Below are positions 11,964 to 24,713 of a stretch of 64,000 nt of DNA, in pieces. The stretch comes from Semisulcospira habei. Its lineage: Eukaryota; Mollusca; Gastropoda; Semisulcospiridae. The translations under genes were made by a program, and so were the position numbers. The notes beneath the pieces are model-generated. The model was given only the letters and a program-made list of their open reading frames with translations, had not been told where the DNA came from and did no database searches. The stretch covers positions 213,212,536 through 213,276,535 of the forward strand of contig BTPG01000003.1 in NCBI GenBank assembly GCA_036245525.1, read 5' to 3'. Position 1 is the stretch's first letter. Every line of letters begins with the position of its first letter.

Positions 11964-12699
11964 ATATTCATCGTGTTCTGTTCTCAAGTGCTTTATGAAG
12001 TCGCACAGGGAAAGGAAATAAGAACTAAACTAACAAGTCGACTGACGTTTCAGTCATGTCCAAAATAAAGCGTTAAGAATTTTTTGTACCTTACATGTAA
12101 TTTGCGGCCTGACTATGAAACGCTTTAGTGCGTCACAAATTGGAACAAGACAACGCTATGCATGGGGCACGCTTTCAGATACTCAGCCCGTGATTTATTA
12201 AGTCAACAAAATCAATGTGGGGAAAAAGAATTTCAATTACACCATGCAGTGGGCACACATGCTGCTCGATGATATCGTGCAAACTGTTGGGAATCGTGTA
12301 CAACGTCCAACTCTACGCTTTTTGAGCCAGCTCATTGAGCTTTCATTACAATGGATCGAACTTTATCCAGAATTCTCCTGCCTTTGAGTACTGTTCGAAT
12401 GATCTATATAGTTTTGCTGCTCTTTGTGAGGACTGTGATAAACGCATCACCATCTGGATCAGTTTCAGGTATATTTTTTGCCCATAAAGTGACGATAGTT
12501 GCCATATTTTCATTCTGTTGGTTTCCCTCTGATATTCCTGTCAAAATCAAAACCATTTTGAAAGTTGTTTGATAGGCTACTTTTGTATCATCTAGCATTG
12601 TCTACAAGTGCAAAGAAGTACCCAACGGAGAAAGAAAGAGGTCACCTTTTTGGTCTGGATTGTCTACAAGTGGGTTGGGCAGTTCAAAAATGAAAGAGA
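11964..12699. other. No recognisable gene
   Basis: AT-rich sequence. A minus-strand open stretch at 12404-12598 reads like coding sequence but matches nothing I recognise, and stops interrupt it on both sides. Confidence 0.35.
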
Positions 12700-12982
12700 A
12701 CATTTGTAAATTCAGATTACAGGTCAATTTGCAAGCCTTGCTCTTTTTTTTACATAAAGGAAAAGATCGACATTATTTTGAACAATATTTGTAACTTCCC
12801 ATCTTTATTTCTGAGTAGTGCCAAAGGATAGAATTTGTAAATTCGGATTACAGGTCATTTTTGTCAAGTGTTAAGCGGGACCTGCAAGCCTTGCCTCTTT
12901 GTTTACACAAAGGGAAAGATCGACATTATTTTAAACAATACTTGTAGTTCCCGTCTTTATTTCTGAGTAGTTCCAAAGGATA
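12700..12982. repeat. Diverged tandem duplication, about 135-150 bp unit
   Basis: The block from TTTGTAAATTC.GATTACAGGTCA to TCTGAGTAGT.CCAAAGGATAG is present twice in tandem, at about 12700-12830 and 12832-12982. Substitutions and a small indel separate the copies. Each contains a minus-strand AATAAA, a possible polyadenylation signal for the coding-like region to its right. Confidence 0.8.
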
Positions 12983-14906
12983 GTGTGCGATGCCCCTGGC
13001 CTCCGAACATTCTCTGCAAAGGATACTCCATTTCTCGACAGAGGCTCAGAAGAAACAGAAAGTGGATCTCAGAGCAACTATTGAAAATGTTTAGGACAAG
13101 TGGCCCCCCATAGGACAAAGTGACTGGCTGCACACAAGAACAGTTGGTACAATGCCCGTCGCATTCACGGTCGTGCCATGTTTCCACAATGTCTATATCC
13201 TTTGGGACACCTTTCACTGAAACGGGCAAAGTGCATAACTGGGATGATCTGGACTCTCCTCTGCCTGTGTCAGAATGAAAGGTTAGCCGCACCAGGTTGT
13301 CCAGACAACGAGAAAACAATCTCGAAGACTAACTGACCGCTGCACACGTCCACCCACTGAACAGTACTCCAATCTAAAGCGTCTTTTGAAGGCGTTGAGG
13401 TAGCAGTTGTTGAATGATGCTTCATTTTTAAGGCGACGCTCGGCTTCACACAATCTTACTGTCAACCCGGCTTGTCAGTCCAGTGATCGCGAAGACTGTC
13501 CTAACACTGTGGTAGCTGTACGAAAGGTAGTCAGTACAGAGTCCCTGCAGTACGCCGGCCTGCATAGTGTATATCATGTGTTCCGAGCAGTGTGTGAAAT
13601 GTTTGGTACAAACGTTTCAATCACTTCATAATGTAAGAATCTGCATTGACGGCTTTCGAAATGTACCTCTTGTTTAAAAATGATTCAAAGAAAAGCTGGG
13701 CTTCCAGAGGAACATTGTGAAACCACTCTGTGACCACGTCTAGCTCTTTCCAATGCAGCGGGTCATTTGCACTGGCTGCATGACTGCATGCTGCACATGG
13801 CAACTCGTCACCAGTGCTGACTCCAGAGCCATTATGATTTTGGCGATATGCTGACTGCGAGAGACTTTCTTCAGCTGGATGATGATCATCGAACCTAAGA
13901 ACTTCTCTCTCTCTCTCTCTCTGTGCACATGCAGGGTTTTAGATCGAAGCTTCCCGAGACTGAGAAATGTCATCTTGTAATCGCAGAGTGTTATCGTCCG
14001 CATACGCTTTTAGATGTACCACTTTCGAACACGTGTATTTCATGGCAAAAGTCCAAATGGCGCTGCTGAACTTCTGTTCTGACGAGCAGCAGAACATCAT
14101 TCAAGAAGGTTGGGTCTGTACTGACTACTTCTCTGGAAAATTCAATGAAAACATGAACTCCCTTTTCATTACCGCAGTGAGTAATGGCACAATCGCCGCA
14201 ATATAGCTGTGGTTTATCTGCCTAGTGTATCGGGCAAGTTTTTCAAAATGTCCCTTTGAATAATGTCAGGATAATGAATACATCTTGCATAAAGCTCGAT
14301 GCCTTCCCGTAGGTTTCCAAATGCTTGCCCGTTTTTCTCTGCTGAAACTGTTTCAGCGCACAGCTGATTGATCTTTCAGTTTCTCGCACAAAGTTACACA
14401 CTTACTCAAGAAAAAAATCTTCTTGTCCAAAAGCCTTTCATATGCAAACTCTCAACAATCTGGAAACTCAAGCTGAAAATGCCACTCGAACAGTTTGATT
14501 TTCTCCCAAGATGTTTGTTATGATCTGTTCTGTACTGGCTGTACAGAGGTTTCAGATGAGTCTCAGCGGTTGATGAATATTTAAAAAAGAATGTATCAAT
14601 CTCTCTAATATGAATATTAGCCCTGGCAACATTTTGATAAAGTTCAGATATTGAATTAATAGAGTCAGATGTTTTTTTTTTCCAAATGTCCTTCCGGCAG
14701 CACACGTGTTCGCAGACGGCGGTGAACAACTGATTTAGTAGACAATATTCCACCTCCTTTGCGAGCTGAGCACAGATGCGCAAAGCGTTTTTGTTTATGA
14801 AGACGTATGCTAAAAGCTCACTAAACTGAAGATATAATGTTCCATCCTTGTTAAGCAATGCACTCTGGGCCTTTAGAGACTGCAGGATAATTATTATCCC
14901 TCCTTA
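12983..14906 (-). other. Decayed coding-like region of unknown identity
   Basis: Several minus-strand segments look protein-coding but are broken by stops. The longest begins at 14858 and runs 150 residues to 14406; it contains LYLQFSELLAYVFINKNALR and a cysteine-rich CEHVCCRKD. Right at its end lies a GTAAGT, so it may be an exon. Another segment at 13319-12957 has a cysteine cluster (ECDGHCTNCSC). Order and strand fit one old gene or transposase reading leftwards. I do not recognise the family. A CT microsatellite sits at 13904-13922. Confidence 0.35.
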
Positions 14907-16901
14907 ACGTGACAGTGTCTGAAGCGCAATACCTCTTTTTAAGAGTAATATAAACTGGTCAAAACCCACCCACACTTGACTGTCTTCCTCTATAAAAGGT
15001 AGCTTTCCAAGACTTTTAAGGTTGTATGGTGAAGCCATGCTCGTGAACGGAGATGAACCTAGACACACATTCAATGGCATTTGATAACATGTCAGGAAAC
15101 CTGCAACATGTTCTTGACTGGATGAAAGAAGTTAAGGCTTTAATGATAAGATGTAATAACACAGAGGGAATGCGGTTAGGTCCTCATGATTGCAGATTTA
15201 AAAACAAAAACAAGAACCCAGGGTTGGTAACTTCAGGTGTCCACATCGAATGCCGGTCCTCTAATTATAAAAATCATACACACTGAAAATCGGCGGCGAT
15301 GAAACTGACTCCCGCGGCATTAAACTCAGTAAACACTGGCCGGCCTGTTTTAAATATTAATGTCCAAATGTTGAAACTGACTTGGCCGGGATCTTTTGTT
15401 CCAGCTAAATCTTTTGCAACATTAAAATTTATCTACAAATGCATACACAGTAACATGATAATCATACTTTGAATAAAATAACAATTCTTATTAACACAAA
15501 TAAATATGATGTTTATAAAAATCGGACCACCTGAACCGGCCCTTACCTACATTTTTTCGGCCTTGCCGTGTGTCAAACAATCCAAAGCTCGTCGAAATGA
15601 AGGAAAAACTTAATTAATTCCCACGCGCATAATTATGCACAAAGAAACTGTTCGGCATACTCTATGTGAATTCATGAACACACAAGAATTCGTGAACACA
15701 GGTGTTTTTCATGAGAGAAAGTCACGTAAAAAAAAACAACCGGACTACATAGTCTTAGAACCAGTCCGCAGCGGCATCCTCATACGTAGGATCATAATCA
15801 ACATCAATGGCCCAACAAGAGACTCGAATTTAATGCAGCCTTGGGGGCTGATGAGGATGTAAGCCTCTTACAGACGGAAGGGGTTTTGAATTGTGCTGCA
15901 CCGCGAAGATGGGGACCACGCATGAAGTATCAGTTTACATTTGCTCTAGAGAGAGACGGCAAGAGGGGGCAAGTGTTATCTACCACCGCTGACAACTGGC
16001 ATCCTGCCTCCCTAATTGTAAGGATGCACTTTGTTCATTGAGGACTAACTGAGCATGTGAATTCGAGCAGGTAGCAATGTCGGTATACAGGTACAGTGCA
16101 AAGCCCTCGGCTGTTGCAACTAGCAACTTCGCTCTAAAGTTTAAACCTTACATTTAACAGCAAGAAACAAATACATAGTACTACAGTCTATAACTCAACG
16201 GACACAGAGATTACTCCGAACTGAGGTAGTTGCTACAGCTCCAAAAACACATGGCCCCCACGAGCTCCTTAGCATCCGCGTTATCGCGGAATTGTTTATA
16301 TTACAGCGGACGGCAGACGCAGCCGTCCCGTTTGTCACTTTCCTTTTTTGTCCCTTGTCTCCTTGACTGCGTGCGCAAAATAAGGTGAACTTGTGTGAAA
16401 TCATTGAAAATTCACATCAACTTCATTTAAAAACAAATGAACTCTAGAATTTTTTAGTGCGTGTACGGGTTAGAGCATTTTTTGGGGAAACAATAGGCGC
16501 ACAGGCCTCTTTTCGTGTTTGTCCTTGCTAAACTACAACATTCTTAGAGAGAGAAAGAGAGATGAAATGAAACTTTATTAAGAGAGAGAGAAAAAAAAAA
16601 AATAAAAACAAAAAAAAAAAACAGCCTAGTGATAATAAAGTGTAAAAAAATGGTTATAACTAAATAGTGTATACACGGTATAAGTGAAGACACAGTCGTA
16701 CTATCCATGAACTGAAAAACTCGAAAAGCTTTTGGTCAGGCATGGAGCCGCAGGAGCCAAAGGGAGGGGAGGAAATACGGTCGCAACGGGTTTGATATGT
16801 GCCAGATATCTCTCACGACAGCTTGATGATAACTGACTCGCACCCACACTTGCCGGAATTCAGGGACCTTTTTTTCTCTGTCCGTTGAGTTATAGACTGT
16901 A
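14907..16901. other. No recognisable gene
   Basis: Nothing coding was recognised. A-rich tracts and simple repeats occur at 16546-16622. The right part may include the 3' untranslated region of the minus-strand gene ending at 16902. Confidence 0.35.
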
Positions 16902-17140
16902 CTAGCCTTTGGGCGTGGTAATGGAGATGATGGAACTGTCTTGTGTGAACAGCCGATCCTCATCAAACTGCATGTTCTCAGAGTCTGCCACCACCTGTGG
17001 CCCTCGAGTCTCGCATACGGGTACTGGAGCTGAAATAAACAACGTTTAACACCTTGTGCATGCAACCACTTGTACAATAAACCTACCAGTGGCTGCATGA
17101 AAAAGAGTATAATGGGTATAACACACACACAGTCAACAGG

Positions 17141-17143
<3 letters not shown>

Positions 17144-17222
<79 letters not shown>
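17144..17222. repeat. Dinucleotide microsatellite (GT)n
   Basis: About 40 uninterrupted GT units lie in intron 3 of the Myb/SANT-like gene, just upstream of exon 4. Length is likely polymorphic and prone to assembly error. Confidence 0.95.
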
Positions 17223-17224
<2 letters not shown>

Positions 17225-19092
17225 CTGTTGAGTCAACTTTGAGCAGAGTGTACAATGAATTTCGTATCGGATTTTTTTCTTGGTGATGCAGTCAGTGGCT
17301 TGAGGTCATCTGTTGCTGGCACAGTAGCAGGCAATTTCAACTAAGTTTAATTATGTTGCAAGAAAGAGGACTTTCAACCTCAAAAATATTGGTCCACACA
17401 TAATACATGCGCTCAAGCATAAAAAGAATTAAAACCCGTTTGTGAACGCAGCCGCTAGTGATAAAAAGGGTACCAGTGGCTGCGTATAAACAGAGGTTTA
17501 ATAAAACTGAGAAGTACTGTACACCGAGTCATGACACTGTACATTTTTGTAGATTAATGTACGTATTCACATTTATTTACCTTTAAAAGCAAATAATGAA
17601 GTAAATATACTTATATGGTACTCACATATGTTCTCAAGTCCACGGTCAATGTGTCTGTCATCCACACAGGAAATAATAGTGCTATTCACTGGAACATAAT
17701 TATGTAAATATTGTAACAGGCATTTGAAGATCAACTAGTAAGTAGTATGACATAAAACAAGTGTCATTATCCACTGCCTCCAAACATGTGCCATGTGTGT
17801 GTGTCTTGTGTGTGTGTGTGGTTGATTATTAGTATAAAGAAAGTAAGGTCAAACTTTTAGCCACGAACGCTTTATCTGTGTCTGCACTCCTAGTGTCATT
17901 AGCATTGATCGAAAGATGCAAATCTTCGGCGTTGTCTGCACAGTAGTAGTATTGTGTAGTAGATTAGATTTAGATGCAGTTTGTACAAACCGCAGTGAAC
18001 CTTTAATACCCAGAAAACCAATACTATCTCTTAGTTAAATTTGTTTGCATGCTGACGATGCGAACTGATGGCTGTCTTAAATATGAAAAATGAACATTTT
18101 TAGCGTGTATTACATGATGGTTATCCGATGGTGAGGTCAGCTGGCAGTGAAATGTGGCTCAAAACAGGTCCGCTGGGTTTGATTGGTCGCTGGGAACTCT
18201 ACCTATGTGCAAAGCTGAATGTGCATTACACAGCCAACTGCCATCCCCACCCCGTTGGAAATAAACTGCCTTTTCATTAAAAGTGCAGTTCAAAGTTAAC
18301 GAATACAACAATGACATACAGAGAGTTATACATTTAACTATTAGAAAGCTTAATCAAATGACTTACGCGAGTTACGGCATGAGGGGTTTTGACTAGAGGA
18401 GCCGTTCTTTTCTTCAAGCTGTAAACTGTCTGTTGGAACGTCCACTGAATTTTTTTTTTTCACTATAATTTATTAGCAATGAAAAGTTATTTTGATTTTC
18501 AATACAAGGACCATTTAAACTCAGCAATCAAAATAAAGACACCTTGCATACTATGCAACCTCTTAAAGCATGATACAGACACAACAGTACCAAAAGAAAC
18601 AATGGAAGTGCTCTACTGCTTTGTAAGTTCAAAGTATTCGGCATTTGGGAACAGAGTCTGAAAGAGTTCTAAACACAGTAACTTGACACGAAAACGAAAA
18701 ATGTGCAAACTGAACTCGCCTTCAATGATGCCATGGATGAGGTTTGACTCTGCCCCGATGATCTGCAGAATCAATTCTTCATATGGTACGGGCGGCGGTG
18801 GTTTTCCACTACCGGTTTTCCTCATCTCCATCTGGCGGTTTCTGGCGGTTTAGGACGTCAGTCCTCATCTTTTTAAACGTTTTCTTTACCTCCACCCACT
18901 CCCGGTTGGATACCCCACATGCTACGACTTTCTCCGCTATTTCTTGCCATTTCTTTTTATTTTCCTTGTTGGTCACACGGGCGTCGTTCTTCCCGAGCAA
19001 CCACATTCCCTCTATGGACACTTCTTCTATAAGCACGCGAATTTCCTGGTCGGAGAAGTTCTTCTTTCTAGCCCGCTTCTCTGGTTTTTCTT

Positions 19093-19860
19093 CTCAGGAT
19101 CAGGATCAGGACTTTATTTAACGTCTTTTCACACATTAGTGATATTGGACAACAAAAAAACCACAAAAGAAAAAAAAAAACACAAAAAAACAACAACAAA
19201 AAAAACAACCAACAACCAAACACACAACTTGTGAATATCAAAGAATAGCAATAATTAACATCCAACTACACACACAAATTACTTATTATAATATTTTACC
19301 CACCGGACTATGAATTATTATATTAACTATTGGAATGGCAATATTTCTATGTAAGATGTCATACAAATTTTCTGCTAAGTGATCAACCGTTATGTTTTTT
19401 TTTTTTTCAACAGATTTATTGTAATAGGACACTCACAGATTATATGTTTAACAGAGATGGGGCTTAAACACTCGCATTTGATGTCTTTTGCGAATTTTGT
19501 TTTCCAAGAATTTAGTCTTAACTTGTATATCAATGAAGCTGTTTTTCTTGAACAAGGTGGAACATGATAAGTATATTTCATATCATCTTTGTGAAAAAAA
19601 GCTGGTTAGCACAGAGTACATTAATTTTCATGTAGAGATAATTGCATATTATTACAAACTGCTGAATTTTGTCTATTTATAGCTCCCTTTTTTGCTTGTC
19701 ACAAATTTCATTCCAATAAATTCCGCAGTGTGAGGGTATCCAAAGAAAATCGATCCCTCTTCCTCTGGACATAATACAGCTCATAATATGTTTTATTTCA
19801 TATACTAAGTCTTTTCTAGTGTTACAATCCCAGCTGGTCTACAACATTTTGAAGGCTCTC
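19093..19860 (-). mobile_element. I-like LINE 3' fragment (RNase H and C-terminus)
   Basis: Read on the minus strand this shows RNase H remnants (RKDLVYEIK, then IDFLWIPSHCG) and then the ORF2 tail with KLRLNSWKTKF and a C-x-C...H-x3-C motif (CECLSPISVKHIICEC). Stops and frameshifts interrupt it. An AATAAA at the 3' end is followed by a TCCTGA-type repeat at 19093-19110, taken as the tail. It lies inside exon 1 of the Myb/SANT-like gene. The 5' break near 19860 is approximate, and no clean target duplication was identified. Confidence 0.75.
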
Positions 19861-20047
19861 CTCCCCTCTTGTCCTTCTGGTGGCGGCGGTTATCCTGCTC
19901 CTGAATGTCGGGATTTTTATCTTCACTCTCTCTTTCTCTCTCGTTGTCCTGGGGCGATCTTGCTTCGTCGTTTCCCTCAGGAGTTTTTGTCCGGGTTTGA
20001 CGCCTTGTTCTGGCCATTCTGATGTTTTAGTTAGTCCAGTTTTCAGC

Positions 20048-20421
20048 ACTCAAACCAAGGGGAATCACAGCGCTGGACAGACAACAGTTAGATCCCCTGC
20101 CCCCGCCTATCAGGCACCCAATCGCCAGCCCACAGAGAAATACGCAGGTATAGAATAAGACAATCATTTCCATCCTCAAAAAGGATGGATCAGGTCTCTT
20201 ATATAACCCATGTCTTTCTCCGGAACTTAGGAAGTAGGCAGGAGAAACATACATACACAAACATGAAGGTGCGCTACTATATGTGGTCGGGTAAATACCC
20301 TGATTTCCCACAGTAGATGCACAGAACATTACACAACAATGTAACGATACAAATTTTGCCTCGAGTTATACGTGATACTTACAAACCAGATAGGTGAGGC
20401 TAGCGCTGGCAGAATTGTCAG
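20048..20421. repeat. 375-bp satellite, single dispersed unit
   Basis: One unit of the satellite stands alone about 300 bp left of the main array. It starts ACTCAAACCAAGGGGAATCA and ends GCAGAATTGTCAG. It has ACTTAC where array units have ACTCAC. On the minus strand it holds the same open frame as the array units, with a different C-terminal ending (20329-20027). Confidence 0.9.
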
Positions 20422-20599
20422 TCGGGGGTTCTTTCTCCGGGTACTCCGGTTCTTCCACCCCCTACCCCCCACCCCCCACACTTTGGTACCGGTCTCAGGC
20501 CACTTTACAAATTTCAAATACAAGCGATCAAAAATCTCTGTAACTTCAGTAGCTGACTGGCCCTTCGTTTGTCTTGTACTGTGTTTGTCTTAAATGGCG

Positions 20600-20716
20600 T
20601 AAAATCCGTGTCTGTTTCGTGAGTGTGTGAGGGTTTCAGGCGCGGCGCTTTGAGTCGATTTCCCCAAAATTGAGAAAAAGCGCCTATATAATAACAGTAT
20701 TATTATTATTATTATT
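20600..20716 (+). mobile_element. SINE-like 3' end with ATT tail
   Basis: The sequence GGCGCTTTGAGTCG...AAAAAGCGCCTATATAA followed by (ATT)n resembles the common 3' end of several animal SINE families. The 5' limit is unclear. The ATT tail abuts the first satellite unit at 20717. Confidence 0.5.
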
Positions 20717-23090
20717 ACTCAAACCAAGGGGAATCACAGCGCTGGACAGACAACAGTTAGATCCCCTGCCCCCGCCTATCAGGCACCCAATCGCCAGCCC
20801 ACAGAGAAATACGCAGGTATAGAATAAGACAATCATTTCCATCCTCAAAAAGGATGGATCAGGTCTCTTATATAACCCATGTCTTTCTCCGGAACTTAGG
20901 AAGTAGGCAGGAGAAACATACATACACAAACATGAAGGTGCGCTACTATATGTGGTCGGGTAAATACCCTGATTTCCCACAGTAGATGCACAGAACATTA
21001 CACAACAATGTAACGATACAAATTTTGCCTCGAGTTATACGTGATACTCACAAACCAGATAGGTGAGGCTAGCGCTGGCAGAATTGTCAGTACTCAAACC
21101 AAGGGGAATCACAGCGCTGGACAGACAACAGTTAGATCCCCTGCCCCCGCCTATCAGGCACCCAATCGCCAGCCCACAGAGAAATACGCAGGTATAGAAT
21201 AAGACAATCATTTCCATCCTCAAAAAGGATGGATCAGGTCTCTTATATAACCCATGTCTTTCTCCGGAACTTAGGAAGTAGGCAGGAGAAACATACATAC
21301 ACAAACATGAAGGTGCGCTACTATATGTGGTCGGGTAAATACCCTGATTTCCCACAGTAGATGCACAGAACATTACACAACAATGTAACGATACAAATTT
21401 TGCCTCGAGTTATACGTGATACTCACAAACCAGATAGGTGAGGCTAGCGCTGGCAGAATTGTCAGTACTCAAACCAAGGGGAATCACAGCGCTGGACAGA
21501 CAACAGTTAGATCCCCTGCCCCCGCCTATCAGGCACCCAATCGCCAGCCCACAGAGAATTACGCAGGTATAGAATAAGACAATCATTTCCATCCTCAAAA
21601 AGGATGGATCAGGTCTCTTATATAACCCATGTCTTTCTCCGGAACTTAGGAAGTAGGCAGGAGAAACATACATACACAAACATGAAGGTGCGCTACTATA
21701 TGTGGTCGGGTAAATACCCTGATTTCCCACAGTAGATGCACAGAACATTACACAACAATGTAACGATACAAATTTTGCCTCGAGTTATACGTGATACTCA
21801 CAAACCAGATAGGTGAGGCTAGCGCTGGCAGAATTGTCAGTACTCAAACCAAGGGGAATCACAGCGCTGGACAGACAACAGTTAGATCCCCTGCCCCCGC
21901 CTATCAGGCACCCAATCGCCAGCCCACAGAGAAATACGCAGGTATAGAATAAGACAATCATTTCCATCCTCAAAAAGGATGGATCAGGTCTCTTATATAA
22001 CCCATGTCTTTCTCCGGAACTTAGGAAGTAGGCAGGAGAAACATACATACACAAACATGAAGGTGCGCTACTATATGTGGTCGGGTAAATACCCTGATTT
22101 CCCACAGTAGATGCACAGAACATTACACAACAATGTAACGATACAAATTTTGCCTCGAGTTATACGTGATACTCACAAACCAGATAGGTGAGGCTAGCGC
22201 TGGCAGAATTGTCAGTACTCAAACCAAGGGGAATCACAGCGCTGGACAGACAACAGTTAGATCCCCTGCCCCCGCCTATCAGGCACCCAATCGCCAGCCC
22301 ACAGAGAAATACGCAGGTATAGAATAAGACAATCATTTCCATCCTCAAAAAGGATGGATCAGGTCTCTTATATAACCCATGTCTTTCTCCGGAACTTAGG
22401 AAGTAGGCAGGAGAAACATACATACACAAACATGAAGGTGCGCTACTATATGTGGTCGGGTAAATACACTGATTTCCCACAGTAGATGCACAGAACATTA
22501 CACAACAATGTAACGATACAAATTTTGCCTCGAGTTATACGTGATACTCACAAACCAGATAGGTGAGGCTAGCGCTGGCAGAATTGTCAGTACTCAAACC
22601 AAGGGGAATCACAGCGCTGGACAGACAACAGTTAGATCCCCTGCCCCCGCCTATCAGGCACCCAATCGCCAGCCCACAGAGAAATACGCAGGTATAGAAT
22701 AAGACAATCATTTCCATCCTCAAAAAGGATGGATCAGGTCTCTTATATAACCCATGTCTTTCTCCGGAACTTAGGAAGTAGGCAGGAGAAACATACATAC
22801 ACAAACATGAAGGTGCGCTACTATATGTGGTCGGGTAAATACCCTGATTTCCCACAGTAGATGCACAGAACATTACACAACAATGTAACGATACAAATTT
22901 TGCCTCGAGTTATACGTGATACTCACAAACCAGATAGGTGAGGCTAGCGCTGGCAGAATTGTCAGTACTCAAACCAAGGGGAATCACAGCGCTGGACAGA
23001 CAACAGTTAGATCCCCTGCCCCCGCCTATCAGGCACCCAATCGCCAGCCCACAGAGAAATACGCAGGTATAGAATAAGACAATCATTTCC
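20717..23090. repeat. 375-bp satellite array, 6.3 near-identical units
   Basis: Units begin at about 20717, 21092, 21467, 21842, 22217, 22592 and 22967; the last is cut at 23090. Differences are rare (for example GAGAATTACGC near 21556, ATACACTG near 22466), so the array was amplified or homogenised recently. Each unit carries a minus-strand frame of about 112 codons from ATG TTC TGT to a TAA. It includes a hydrophobic stretch (IVLFYTCVFLCGLAIGCLIG) that would suit a membrane helix, and a GTGAGTAT splice-donor-like site near its end. The period is divisible by three. Whether the frame is translated is unknown. Confidence 0.95.
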
Positions 23091-23588
23091 AGCAACATTG
23101 TCGGAGCTCAGTTATGTTTGGCTCTATCGGTCGCCATATTGGCCGGAAGTAAGGATTTTTCTTCTGTGTATGTGTCCATTGCAAAAACGTCAGTATACAA
23201 AACATAATCAGCGTGCTCAACAGGAAGTTTACACCGGTAGTGAAAATTTGTAGCGGAGCATGCGCAACGCAGGGGGGATTCCTATGCTTAAAATAGATTT
23301 CCGAGCTAGCTATTGCGCGCTCTAACTTTGACTTGTGCATTGCGCTGAAGCATCGCCGCAATCCGCAGTTGATGGATGATCTCCAGTACACATTTGTTTT
23401 TCTACCAAATGCTTTACTACCACTAGTATCACACTGTTGGTGTCGTTTGTGTGTCTGAGCTGACATAGCGCATGCATATATACAGGCACTGTAGCAGCTC
23501 AGTCACACAAACACATACATTGTCTTGTGCACACATGACACACACGCGCAGGGTTATATTGTATTGTCAAGTTAGAAAAGACTGATAC
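23091..23588. other. No recognisable gene
   Basis: Unique-looking sequence between the satellite array and the last recognised exon of the transposase-like gene. No domain or repeat was identified. Confidence 0.35.
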
Positions 23589-24053
23589 CTGATGGCTGCG
23601 ACCATTTCAGGATTTTCCCCCGGCTGTCATCTCCCACTTCTTCGGCGAGGTGGAAGTCGACATGGAGCCGTCTCATCTCTTCTTTTAGATGATCTATCCT
23701 TTTCAGCTCGATACACCATCGAACAACCTTCCACATACAATATTGTTTTACAGTACATTGCTAGTGGCCAAACAGTTCGCTTTCTTATGCCAACCGCACA
23801 TACAATTATTTGTCAAAATATGCCATCAAGCAAACATCACAAGTAGGAATATTACACACAGATTATTATACAGAATAAAAGTTCACACTAGATGTACTGC
23901 ACAAGCATAGGTTTATAAACAAGATATTTTCTGATACAATGATTTGACCTTACTTGATTCAACAGTTTGTTGATAATCCTCATCCTCAGGTGTAGTTCTC
24001 TGGGATAACTTGACTGTAGGGGATGAAGGGAAGTAGGTCAGGCCTGTTTTAGC

Positions 24054-24713
24054 CCCTGTCCCTGACACACAGACTGTCTATAGTGATTTTAAACCTGTGA
24101 TTAGTGCGTACATAGCCCGCGAGTGGCAGTCCGAGTGGGACAAAGAGGAAGGGAACAAGCTTCATGAAGCTCTTCCTAAGTTGTCTGACAGTCTACCTTT
24201 CCGCTGCGGCAGCCGCCGTGAGGAGACTGTCCTTGCTCGGCTCCACATCGGGCACACGTATATTACGCACTCTTACTTACTTAAACTAGTTAAACAGGAT
24301 GAGCGTCCATGGTGTTTTGCCTGTGATGAGCAGTTTTCTGTTCGACACTTTTTGCTGTATTGTGCTGACCTAATTGACACCAGATATAAACATTTCACAG
24401 CAGACTCCTTGAAGGTTTTGTTCCGGGATGTTCCCCCGGACAAAATTTTAAATTTCTTGCGAGCATGCAATATTCTTAACAAGATTTGAGCATTCATAGA
24501 CTATGTGAATCTTTTTTATTTGCCCTTTTTGAGAGTCTGTAGACATTTCTTTTAAAGACATGTGCGACATTTTAGCCTGAGATTTTTAATCTATATTTAC
24601 ATCTTGTCTTAAGACCTTGCTTTTAGTCTGGCTGACCAGATTTTAACCCATCCCGCCGTGAGATGGCCTTAGTCGCCTGCTCGGCGTTAAACCCAAATAA
24701 CTAACTAACTAAC
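24054..24713 (+). mobile_element. 5'-truncated I-like LINE fragment (ORF2 C-terminus and 3' UTR)
   Basis: Near-identical to 7020-7669 of LINE copy B. It starts inside the ORF2 region after RNase H and stays open to the stop at 24487-24489, including the CFACDEQFSVRHFLLYC motif. A 9-base insertion adds three residues (LVK) after HSYLLK. The tail is AACTAACTAACTAAC. High similarity to copy B suggests recent activity of this family. It sits between two exons of the minus-strand transposase-like gene. Confidence 0.93.

Larger units (their letters stand above)
16902..20017 (-). pseudogene. Myb/SANT-like DNA-binding gene, four exons, disrupted
   Basis: A minus-strand gene model fits the splice signals. 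Exon 1 starts at the ATG at 20017, with an acidic/basic disordered N-terminus. It is interrupted by a LINE at about 19093-19860 and resumes with a Myb/SANT-like domain (KKNFSDQEIRVLIEEV, KKWQEIAEKV, WVEVKKTFKKMR). It ends at 18720 with a GC donor. Exon 2 is 18444-18367, exon 3 is 17688-17626 and exon 4 is 17030-16902, ending TAG. All three introns are phase 1 and the frame stays open through exons 2-4, which is strong support. A perfect 10-bp tandem duplication at 18831-18850 shifts the frame right after the DNA-binding domain. The domain is of the kind found in NAIF1-like and Harbinger-partner proteins. Confidence 0.72.

Noticed and set aside
16736..17236. 166-residue minus-strand protein with a poly-HT start
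   Set aside because: The His-Thr run is the GT microsatellite; the real exon (17030-16902) is read in another frame.
20717..23090. Hammerhead ribozyme in the satellite unit
   Set aside because: Neither strand contains the CUGANGA...GAAA core; CTGATTT and CTGATAGG are the nearest matches. A variant or other ribozyme cannot be excluded by eye.
20717..23090. CRISPR array
   Set aside because: Units are contiguous 375-bp repeats without unique spacers, in a eukaryotic context.
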